Part shown: positions 56,588-64,000 of the stretch, one piece after another
Position numbering within the stretch: the stretch's first letter is position 1
Layout: every line of letters starts with the position of its first letter
Source of the DNA: Chloroflexus aggregans DSM 9485
Lineage (GTDB): Bacteria > Chloroflexota > Chloroflexia > Chloroflexales > Chloroflexaceae
Assembly (NCBI RefSeq): GCF_000021945.1
Contig: NC_011831.1
Span: 2,183,353 to 2,247,352 of the forward strand
Direction: 5' to 3'
Length of the DNA: 64,000 nucleotides
Notes under the pieces: model-generated
What the model was told of the DNA's origin: nothing
Database searches by the model: none
What the model saw: only the letters and a program-made list of their open reading frames with translations
Position numbers and translations under genes: made by a program

Positions 56588-58558
56588 TTATTGCTCCTCG
56601 GTGGGTTGGTACAAGGCAGCATCGATGACCACACTGAGCATAACCAGATCGTACACCGCCCAAAAGACATTGACAAGCACGGGAAGTCCGTCATTGCGCC
56701 AGCCCAGCGTTAGTTGCAGTAGTCCTACGACAATCGAGACTGCTAAGAGGATCATCATCGCTAACTGCCAGCGCACCAGGCCAAAATACCGCCCGGCCTG
56801 CCGGGTTTTGGGAGTGACGATAAATCCTAACTTCTTGCCAAACCAGACGTTTGCAGCCGCCGTTACCACTGCTTTGATCCAGAGTGGGAAAAGCGCCAAA
56901 CTATACTGCTGCCCACGCCATGTTGGTCGCCCCCAACTGATGACGGCAAACAAGAGCTGGTTGATCAGTAAGTACGGGATTAAGCGCCAAAAAAACTCAT
57001 TCGATAACGCATTCACCGGCAAGAGGCCAAACAACAGAAACAGTGGCGGTGATATAAGGTAGATAATCGTCGGCACGCCTGACAAATAACTCCACATCGT
57101 ATCAAAATAGGCCAGACGCTGCCCCCAGCTTAACCCTGGAAGCGTCAAGGGGTTTTCCCGCAGCATAACCTGTATCGTCCCCTGCGCCCAACGGAGGCGT
57201 TGTTGCAACGCACTACGCAAATCTTCAGGTGCTAATCCGTGGGCCAGAATCTCATCGTGGTATACCGAACGCCAACCACATGCGTGGAGGCGCATCGATG
57301 TTGACATATCTTCGGTCACCGAGATGGTTGAAATCGGGAGATAATCCATCGCTTCATTGACGAGCAGCGGTATCAGTTGACGCACCGTCTCAATGGCAGC
57401 CAACGGTGAGCGGTCGCGGGCTGCAAGCTCGGCCAAGATCGTTTCGTCATTCAGCGACCGCATAATCTCTGCCGCTTCAGCGGCTTGGATCTCGGCTAAA
57501 TCGGCCATTATTTGCTGTAAATCCGCTGCTACTATCAACCGTGCCGCCGCTTCTGCCCGCTGCTGAAAGCGTTCGGTTACTTCTTGGAAGGTATCACCGC
57601 GGTTAAGTTCGTGCCGGGCCTGCCGCACCGCCTGTCGCAATGCCCGCAACGCCGGTGCAATGCGATGACGGTCTGCTTTAGTCAACGTTCGTTCAGCTCG
57701 CTTGACGACAGTGTCAGCTTCACGTAAAGCACGCCGAATACGTCGCTCGACATCGCGTACAAAGAAGCGAACACCGGTCCGGGCCAGCGCCTCGCGGCGT
57801 AGCACGGCATTCGAGCCACAGAAAAATGCTGCGTTCCAGCCGTCTTTGCCTTGCTGAATCGGACCGTAAAACAGCGGTGCCTGGCTGCCAAACGGATCGC
57901 CTGGCGGGACATTGATGAAATACTGTGGTGTTTGCACCAACGCGACCAACGGATCGGTAAAATAGCCGAGGGTACGGTCGAGAATGGTTGGCAGCGGTAC
58001 CTGATCGGCATCGAGGATCAGAATAAAATCCCCGGTCGTATGTTCAAGGGCATTGATGAGATTGCCGGCTTTGGCATGACGGTCAAATCCCTGCCATACC
58101 GGTGAACGGGTGATATATCCGCAACCCTCTTCGGCGGCCATTGCCCACATCGCCGGACTATTACCATCATCGAGCAGATACGTCTGATGCGGATAGCGGA
58201 TAGCGATGGCGGCTCGCACCGTCTTGCGCACCAATTCCACCGGCTCGTTGTAGCAGGTAATGTAGACATCAACGCGCAATCCCGGCGGCGTCGGCGGTGG
58301 CTCACCCCGTTCTTTGAGCCGAAACACGGTTAATCCAAAGAGAAAACTACCGATGTAACTGTAGAGTTCGGCTCCGAACAATGCCAGGGCAAACCACCAC
58401 GCATGCCAATTAAGCGATACTGTTCCCCGCCAGAGGAGATAGTAGGCGCCGAGGATGAGGTTGGTGATGACCAGAATCTTGATCAGACCGCGGCGGAATG
58501 CCGCCCATTCCGCCGGTTCCCAGCCAACCCGAAATAAGATTGTCCGCGTGTATTGCAT
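56588..58558 (-). CDS. bcsA: BcsA-like cellulose synthase catalytic subunit with a coiled-coil insertion, no PilZ domain
   Basis: A 656-residue processive GT2 membrane enzyme. The catalytic set is complete: DD at 130-131, DAD at 183-185, TED at 415-417 and QQRLRW at 452-457. Two membrane helices precede the catalytic domain and about six follow. Between FFCGSNAVLRREAL and VTEDMST, where close relatives have about 15 residues, there are some 145 residues (262-408) of charged helix, probably a coiled coil. The C-terminus ends after the last helix, without the c-di-GMP-binding PilZ domain of BcsA. The polymer may be cellulose or another beta-glucan. Confidence 0.88.
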   Translation of the reverse strand: MQYTRTILFRVGWEPAEWAAFRRGLIKILVITNLILGAYYLLWRGTVSLNWHAWWFALALFGAELYSYIGSFLFGLTVFRLKERGEPPPTPPGLRVDVYITCYNEPVELVRKTVRAAIAIRYPHQTYLLDDGNSPAMWAMAAEEGCGYITRSPVWQGFDRHAKAGNLINALEHTTGDFILILDADQVPLPTILDRTLGYFTDPLVALVQTPQYFINVPPGDPFGSQAPLFYGPIQQGKDGWNAAFFCGSNAVLRREALARTGVRFFVRDVERRIRRALREADTVVKRAERTLTKADRHRIAPALRALRQAVRQARHELNRGDTFQEVTERFQQRAEAAARLIVAADLQQIMADLAEIQAAEAAEIMRSLNDETILAELAARDRSPLAAIETVRQLIPLLVNEAMDYLPISTISVTEDMSTSMRLHACGWRSVYHDEILAHGLAPEDLRSALQQRLRWAQGTIQVMLRENPLTLPGLSWGQRLAYFDTMWSYLSGVPTIIYLISPPLFLLFGLLPVNALSNEFFWRLIPYLLINQLLFAVISWGRPTWRGQQYSLALFPLWIKAVVTAAANVWFGKKLGFIVTPKTRQAGRYFGLVRWQLAMMILLAVSIVVGLLQLTLGWRNDGLPVLVNVFWAVYDLVMLSVVIDAALYQPTEEQ

Positions 58559-58561
58559 ACC

Positions 58562-60610
58562 TTACCGCCACCACCGGATGCGTATCACGAGAATTGCCGT
58601 AGCCAGCAGGGCAATGAAGACAATGGCACCGATCACTTGCCAGACAGGGAATCGTTCGAGCAGCGCTACCTCAATCTTTGGGGTCAAGGTTTGCGGCGGC
58701 GGAGCTAACGGTGTCGTCAACGGTACGACGGTGATGTCAAGATCACTGCTGATCTGGGCTTGTGACCCGCGTAAGACCTGTAGTAAATCCCGTTCCCGCA
58801 GACTGCGTACCCCCAATTGCAGCCCTTTACCGTCGGTCGCTTCGATCAATAATACTCGTGCCTGGGCTTGCCACGGCGAGCGAACGACACTCAGCGTCGC
58901 TTGGGTACTACGCCCGGGTTGGTAGACAAACGGTGGATTCGTAGGAGAGTTCAGAGCAGTTGCGAGCGGATTGCGGTTGCGGTCACCCAATACGGCCAGC
59001 GGCCCACCGCGATCATCGCCAAGGGTGTCGGCTGTCAGTACCATTGGTGGCGGTAGATCGGGTAAGACTCTCCATCGCCCGATTGCAGCCCCCAATTCGA
59101 GACCGGCCTGTACCTCGCTCAGGTCCGGTTGTGGCGGGAGGATCAGCCGCGCCGGCTGCTCACTATCCAACATTGCCGGAAACCGACCGAGATCATCGCT
59201 TGCTGCCGGATCGTTCGGTAAGCGCCACACCGATGTTGGTTCGATGATCGCCCATGCTGCTGTCGTATCCACCTCTTCGCAACCGATATTGGGGAGATCA
59301 AGGTAGAGCCGTACCTGTAGATCGATGCGACGTAATGGAGTACCGTTCAAATCGCTGTTGAGAAGATCGGCGGGAAGCTCAAACCGGTACCGTTCGATGG
59401 CCGTAGAATTGACGCGGAGGCGTTGTGAACCGATCGTTATTCCATTGACCGCTACCGCCAGCCACGACGAGTCGGGCATTAAGCCGGCAGCCGTGACAAC
59501 GTGCAGTTCTAGCGTCGCCCCAACCCGCAGATCCCAAGCAGGTGGTCGCTCGAAGGCAATATCAATGCGATGTTCACCGGCGCCAACCACCTGCCGTCGC
59601 TCTACTCCAAGTTGGGCAAAGCTAGCAGCTCCCTCACGCCACGCTGCTGCAACGGTAGTCGGTGGTGGCTGGGTGACGGCTAACACGGATGCCGCCGGCA
59701 AGACGTGGGTGAGTGCTTGCGCTGCATAGGTAAGCGCAGTCGGTGTGGCGCCGGCCACCAATAAGCGCGGTGGTGTGACCAGGGCCAACGCTAGTACCCC
59801 ATGGTCAACCGGTAGGGGTACTCCGTCAACTTCATACGTGTTTCCGTTCCAGCGTACCGTTCCCCAATCGCCATCCGGTAATGCACCGTAAGCGACAACA
59901 ATGGCCGGTACCTGCGGTGGGATCGTCTCGGCAACGTTGATCACGGGGTCTTGTCCGGCCAATGCTGCCCACCGGCCCACGGCGAACGCCACTGTACCGG
60001 CAGCGTTCAGGGTTGCCGGGTCGGTTGGTGGAGACAACACCATAGTCGGCGGTAAGCGAGTTGCCGGCGCGCTCAACGGTAAAGGTGCGAAGAGCGCAGT
60101 TACATTGGCGAGGGTCCCTACCGTCACTGGCTGTACATCCAGGCGGAGGGTTGAATCACCGCTCACGACCGCCCATAGCGCCGGATTTTGCACCTCCTCA
60201 CACGGGTCATCGGTCAATCGCATATGAAATTGCACTTGGAGGAACAAACCCGGTCCGTTAAAGCCGGTAATCGGCAAAGAGACGGTCAACTGGCCGTTTT
60301 CAGCATTATCGGCGGTGAGACGGATACTCGCCAGCGATTGCCCATTCAACGCAACACTGAGCGTCGAACGATCGGGCTTGAGCAACGATGAATGCGTGAA
60401 ACGCAAGGTCAACACACCGTCACTTGCCGGTTGTAAGCCAAGTGGTATCGGAAAATAGTAGTCAAGCACCGCATCAATGCCACGGGCTGTACGATCACCA
60501 TAGCCGAGATCGGCAAAGCGTAATGCCGTTCCTTGAGCAACAACCGGCGCCGGCAAGCAGATCGACCAAAATGCAAGAATACTTACCATCCACCAGCGCC
60601 ACACGATCAT
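58562..60610 (-). CDS. bcsB: BcsB-like cellulose synthase accessory subunit
   Basis: A 682-residue exported protein: signal peptide ending VVAQG, two repeated halves of carbohydrate-binding plus flavodoxin-like folds, and one C-terminal membrane helix (VIGAIVFIALLATAILVIRI). The halves echo each other: ..DDPCEEVQNPALWAVV near 165 and ..NIGCEEVDTTAAWAII near 455, each with a cysteine, as in BcsB. It would guide the polymer out of the membrane at the BcsA channel. It overlaps the regulator gene by 4 bases and lies 3 bases before bcsA. Confidence 0.88.
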   Translation of the reverse strand: MIVWRWWMVSILAFWSICLPAPVVAQGTALRFADLGYGDRTARGIDAVLDYYFPIPLGLQPASDGVLTLRFTHSSLLKPDRSTLSVALNGQSLASIRLTADNAENGQLTVSLPITGFNGPGLFLQVQFHMRLTDDPCEEVQNPALWAVVSGDSTLRLDVQPVTVGTLANVTALFAPLPLSAPATRLPPTMVLSPPTDPATLNAAGTVAFAVGRWAALAGQDPVINVAETIPPQVPAIVVAYGALPDGDWGTVRWNGNTYEVDGVPLPVDHGVLALALVTPPRLLVAGATPTALTYAAQALTHVLPAASVLAVTQPPPTTVAAAWREGAASFAQLGVERRQVVGAGEHRIDIAFERPPAWDLRVGATLELHVVTAAGLMPDSSWLAVAVNGITIGSQRLRVNSTAIERYRFELPADLLNSDLNGTPLRRIDLQVRLYLDLPNIGCEEVDTTAAWAIIEPTSVWRLPNDPAASDDLGRFPAMLDSEQPARLILPPQPDLSEVQAGLELGAAIGRWRVLPDLPPPMVLTADTLGDDRGGPLAVLGDRNRNPLATALNSPTNPPFVYQPGRSTQATLSVVRSPWQAQARVLLIEATDGKGLQLGVRSLRERDLLQVLRGSQAQISSDLDITVVPLTTPLAPPPQTLTPKIEVALLERFPVWQVIGAIVFIALLATAILVIRIRWWR

Positions 60611-63432
60611 ACGCTATCCTCAGGTGTCAAATCTCGAACTAACACGACGACCGTCAAATCGTCGGTCAACGGACCAAGTAATGCCGGCAGCGCCAATAGG
60701 CGATCAACAATCGCCGTAGCCCGCATCCCGTCTTCAAGCAGTTCGTTGATCAGAAACGGATCTTTGGTCAATGCCGGCCACGGATCGAGCAAACCATCAC
60801 TAAACAAGATGAAGGCATCACCCGGATTAAGGACCGTTTCGCCTTGCCGGTATGGTTCTTGCGAAAAGATACCGAGCGGCGCACCACGTGGTTCAAGCCG
60901 ATCAAATCTTCCACCGTGTCGTCGGATGAAGCCCAGCCCGTGACCGGCATCGACAAATGCCAGGGTGTGTGTGTTCAGATTCAACTGCGAATGGCACAGG
61001 GTGACAAAACTACTCGTCCGGTCCAGATCGGCGTAGAGGGCATTGACGGCATACCGCATATTTACTTCTGGCGGTGTTTCCCGCGCCACCGAACGGATGA
61101 CGGCGCGGGTGGTTGTCATTAACAGTGCCGCCGACATCCCTTTGCCCATCACATCACCAAAGGTCAGATTAAGCAGGTGTGGAGCGGGGAAGTGCCAATC
61201 GTAGAAATCGCCACCCACATCACGAGCCGGAATGCACCGAGCGGCAATGGTGTATCCCGGTAAGCGAGGCATTTGCTGCGGCAGCATTTCGGCCTGGATC
61301 TGGGCAGCGTGCTTGATCTCGGCTTCTAGCTCACGACGTTTCTGCTCCAACCGGCGTTGTAACGCTGCATTTTCCCGTTGGAGACGTAGATTCGTGAGGG
61401 TCCGTTCCAGAACGACCAGTAGCTCTTGCCGATCAATCGGTTTGCGCAGGTAATCGTCGGCACCGTGACGAATCGCATTCACCGCGATCTGTTCCGAACC
61501 GAAGGCCGTCGTCATTATCACCGCCGGTTCTGGACCGGCCCGACGTACCTGATCGAGGACATCAATCCCACTCAGTTCCGGCATCAGAATGTCAATTAAG
61601 GCAACATCAATTCCACCTTGGGCAATGCGCTGCAAAGCCTCGAAACCGCTCTGCGCTATCTCCACCCGGTAGCCCGCATCAACCAACCAAATTTGGAGCA
61701 AGCGACAAATGTTCGGGTCGTCGTCCACCACCAAAACGACCGGCGCCTGATGAGTTCGGCTCGGTGATGGTGGCAGAGTACGGCGTTGCGGCACATGCAT
61801 CGAGTGTGTATCGGCAATCACAACGAGATTACGACCTTGGTTTTTAGCCTGATACAATGCTGCATCGGCTTTTTCCAGCAACGAACCGGTGTCCATCCCC
61901 AAACTCCACTCGGCAACGCCGGCAGAGAAGGTGACACGCAACGGCTCACCTTCGCGCTGGTGCTCGATATGGGCAAATCGTTCGCGTAGGCTATCGATCA
62001 CCATCGCTGCGCTCGCAGCGCGCGTGTCGGGCATGACAACCAAAAACTCTTCACCGCCGTAGCGCCCAATCACGTCGGTTGTCCGTAAACGTTGACGGAG
62101 AAGACGGGCCAGACTTTTCAGGACGCGGTCACCCATTTGGTGGCCATGGCGATCGTTCACTTGTTTAAAATGGTCAATATCGATTAACACGACCGATAAC
62201 GGTTGCCCATTCCGCCGTGCGCGCGCTACTTCTCGCGTCAAGAGATCCTGCGACACGCTGTGGTTAAACAAGCCGGTCAAGCCGTCACGTACCATCAGGC
62301 TCCGAATGGCGCGGGCGCGCTGAATGCGAGAACTCACTGCGGCTACCAGGTGTTCGAGATTAATCGGTTTGGTGAGGAAGTCATCGCCGCCACGCGCCAA
62401 CGCGGCCAACTGCGCCGAACGGTCGGTTTCACCCGACAAGAACACGATCGGGATACTGTGGTATTCCGGTTGTTGACGAATCACAGCGGCTAACTCTTGC
62501 CCACTACAGCCCGGCATGTAGACATCGAGTAAGATCAGATCAGGTTGCTGCTCGGCCAGCAACGTCGGCGCTTCCAGTGGGTCGGTCGTTGCGATCACTT
62601 GCATACCGGCAGCCCGTAACGCCAGTGCGTATACTTCAGCCATCAGCGGCGAGTCATCGACGATCAGCACCGTGTACGGTTCGCTAATCGTGCGTTGAGT
62701 CATCTGATCGATCTGGTCGATCAATACCCCAAGATCAATAGGGCGCGTAAAATATCCGCGCCCTCCGGCACGCACGGCGGCCAGCCGTAGGGTAAAATCG
62801 GCACTGCTTGCGGTAAAGATGATCGGTATGCGATCCCCATACCGATCATGCACGACGGCGGCTGCGGCAATCCCGCTCTGCGGTCCCTCGGCTAGATGCA
62901 GATCGATAATTACTAATTGTGGCGCCTCACGCGCGATTGCTGCTAATAATGCAGCACTGCTGGTAAAGTATTCAGTCTTATAGCCGAAATAGGTGATCTG
63001 ACGGGCAAGTTCGGTCGTCTCTTCGAGGTTATGACCGGCGAGATAGATTAACGTTGTGGTCGTGACCGGCTGCTCTTGAATTACCGTGGTCAGTACCGAC
63101 GGCGGGTTGCGGAGTGTCTCTAGCAATTGAGCAACGAGACCGGCGATCGATGAGAAGTCAGCAGGCAATTCATCAGTACTGATCAAGGGTTGCAAGGCAA
63201 TATCGAGGGCGCGGGCTGTTTCACTAACCGCCGTCAACCCAAATGTGGCACCGGAACCGGCAAGATTATGCGCTAACCGTTGCAACTCACGCAGATCGTC
63301 CCGGTCATACGTACCGGATTGCAACCGTGTCCAGATGGTCGTGATGCGGTTAGTCTTCTCTTCCAGTTGAGCAAGATATTGCTGCTGAAGTTCGGTAAAT
63401 AAGATGTGTGCCGCGCTGGTATGTGTGTTCAT
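60607..63432 (-). CDS. Multidomain response regulator: Hpt-REC-REC-GGDEF-REC-PP2C
   Basis: A 941-residue signalling protein (ATG 63432; 21 further codons are open upstream). In order: Hpt (candidate phospho-His55 in RLAHNLAG), REC1 (127-247, Asp177, but ITYFGY and a lone acidic cluster make it diverged), REC2 (254-374, Asp303 in LLDVYMP), GGDEF (382-539, GGEEF 459-463 with the I-site RTTD at 450-453), REC3 (565-684, Asp614), a coiled coil (684-719) and a PP2C/SpoIIE phosphatase (724-934, GGDFYDWH and DAGHGLGF). It can in principle both make c-di-GMP and dephosphorylate the STAS protein of the same operon. Confidence 0.93.
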   Translation of the reverse strand: MNTHTSAAHILFTELQQQYLAQLEEKTNRITTIWTRLQSGTYDRDDLRELQRLAHNLAGSGATFGLTAVSETARALDIALQPLISTDELPADFSSIAGLVAQLLETLRNPPSVLTTVIQEQPVTTTTLIYLAGHNLEETTELARQITYFGYKTEYFTSSAALLAAIAREAPQLVIIDLHLAEGPQSGIAAAAVVHDRYGDRIPIIFTASSADFTLRLAAVRAGGRGYFTRPIDLGVLIDQIDQMTQRTISEPYTVLIVDDSPLMAEVYALALRAAGMQVIATTDPLEAPTLLAEQQPDLILLDVYMPGCSGQELAAVIRQQPEYHSIPIVFLSGETDRSAQLAALARGGDDFLTKPINLEHLVAAVSSRIQRARAIRSLMVRDGLTGLFNHSVSQDLLTREVARARRNGQPLSVVLIDIDHFKQVNDRHGHQMGDRVLKSLARLLRQRLRTTDVIGRYGGEEFLVVMPDTRAASAAMVIDSLRERFAHIEHQREGEPLRVTFSAGVAEWSLGMDTGSLLEKADAALYQAKNQGRNLVVIADTHSMHVPQRRTLPPSPSRTHQAPVVLVVDDDPNICRLLQIWLVDAGYRVEIAQSGFEALQRIAQGGIDVALIDILMPELSGIDVLDQVRRAGPEPAVIMTTAFGSEQIAVNAIRHGADDYLRKPIDRQELLVVLERTLTNLRLQRENAALQRRLEQKRRELEAEIKHAAQIQAEMLPQQMPRLPGYTIAARCIPARDVGGDFYDWHFPAPHLLNLTFGDVMGKGMSAALLMTTTRAVIRSVARETPPEVNMRYAVNALYADLDRTSSFVTLCHSQLNLNTHTLAFVDAGHGLGFIRRHGGRFDRLEPRGAPLGIFSQEPYRQGETVLNPGDAFILFSDGLLDPWPALTKDPFLINELLEDGMRATAIVDRLLALPALLGPLTDDLTVVVLVRDLTPEDSV

Positions 63433-63574
63433 AGTGATCTCACGCTCTTGCCCCCACACCGGTTTATGTGTGTCTGCGGTATTTACCTTTATCATATCTG
63501 ATCAAACGATACGTTTATTACTCTTTTCGAGGCTTTTTTTCTGCTTCTATGACAGAATGATAACAACTACGTGA

Positions 63575-63916
63575 TTATCGGCTTTGTGTTGTTGGGGAAG
63601 TGGTCACCACCAGCGCTACTCCGATCGACGCAATAATCAACCCGCTGAGCGCCCATAGTCCCAACCGTTCACCGAATAATATCCAGGCTTCAAGCGCAGT
63701 CGCCGGTGGTACTAAGTAACTCACCTTACGCAGCCAGTTGAGCGGGCTTGAGTTCTTGCAACTAGGCATAAGCAGCATAAATGGCATCCAGATAGAGTTT
63801 GGTTTTGAGTGCAACGTGATGGAGTTTGGTATTGCTTTTGAGTCGTTCGAGTTTGATGTACCCGCACAAAGTCGCAAAGCAATGATTTGTGTGGTCACAC
63901 AGAAAGGAGACAACAA
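63575..63916 (-). pseudogene. EamA/DMT transporter, C-terminal fragment
   Basis: Only the last 50 residues match a drug/metabolite transporter: KVSYLVPPATALEAWILFGE, then LSGLIIASIGVALV and a short tail. A full EamA protein has ten helices and about 290 residues. The sequence upstream (63740-63916) is unlike a transporter and of lower G+C; it belongs to a different element that seems to have replaced the front of the gene. It is next to a direct repeat at the window edge, so an insertion or deletion is likely. Confidence 0.7.
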
Positions 63917-63977
63917 TGATCGTGCGGAACAACATTAGTTTCGCACAAAGCCGCAAAGCAATGATTTGTGTGGTCAC
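63864..63977. repeat. 35-bp direct repeat at the right edge
   Basis: GCACAAAGTCGCAAAGCAAT and the following 15 bases (63864-63898) recur at 63943-63977 with one change, 79 bases apart. Both are followed by TGTGTGGTCAC-like ends. They may be part of a mobile element whose other end is outside the window. Confidence 0.65.
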
Positions 63978-64000
63978 CGTTTGGGTAGGTGAAGTTTCCA

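Overview
The window looks like a chromosomal segment of a filamentous anoxygenic member of the Chloroflexota, most like Chloroflexus. I infer this from the gene set: myo-inositol-1-phosphate synthase beside a dolichol-phosphate-type glycosyltransferase, a lipoprotein NirK, a very large NB-ARC/WD40 protein, many glycosyltransferases, and intergenic DNA packed with GCAAAG-type and GGGGCACGGC-type repeats. No rRNA, tRNA, CRISPR array or photosynthesis gene was recognised.

Layout. 0-26 kb is mostly housekeeping: the start of an amidase, an M16C peptidase, glycosyltransferases, small membrane proteins, a STAS membrane protein split by an in-frame stop, an MFS exporter, an F420-type oxidoreductase, an ABC-2 transporter fused to a SpoIIM-like domain, glutamine synthetase and inositol phosphate synthase. 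A nitrite cluster follows (NirK, HpcH-type aldolase, Crp/Fnr regulator, ferredoxin), in which two matching operators sit at the same distance from -10 boxes. Then come a GNAT enzyme, an enoyl-CoA hydratase, a 1-kb repeat array and a MoxR ATPase.

26.5-45 kb is an accessory island. It starts with a translationally coupled type I restriction-modification operon: hsdM (split by a 78-bp insertion), hsdS, a REP-associated tyrosine transposase, hsdR and a YgjP-type metallopeptidase. REP-like palindromes lie in frame inside hsdS and the transposase gene. After a secreted intradiol dioxygenase come the remains of a CHAT protease and of a HEAT-repeat protein, both decayed. Next is an intact 1454-residue NB-ARC protein with 21 nearly identical WD40 repeats. 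Just upstream of it is a small partner gene, broken by one amber codon, that carries the same short glycine-rich beta motif. This NLR/partner pair is the best candidate for an unusual system. A MmyB-like regulator closes the island.

45-64 kb returns to core functions: nucleotide-sugar synthesis, a DapA-family lyase, DAHP synthase, aspartate kinase, quinone oxidoreductase, a methyltransferase, a CpXC protein, a GT9 transferase and a LysM lipoprotein. It ends with a five-gene minus-strand operon. This joins a six-module regulator (Hpt-REC-REC-GGDEF-REC-PP2C), a BcsB-like and a BcsA-like cellulose synthase pair, a STAS protein and an RsbW-like kinase, so c-di-GMP synthesis, partner switching and polysaccharide secretion appear to be wired together. 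The right edge holds a truncated EamA transporter next to a direct repeat.
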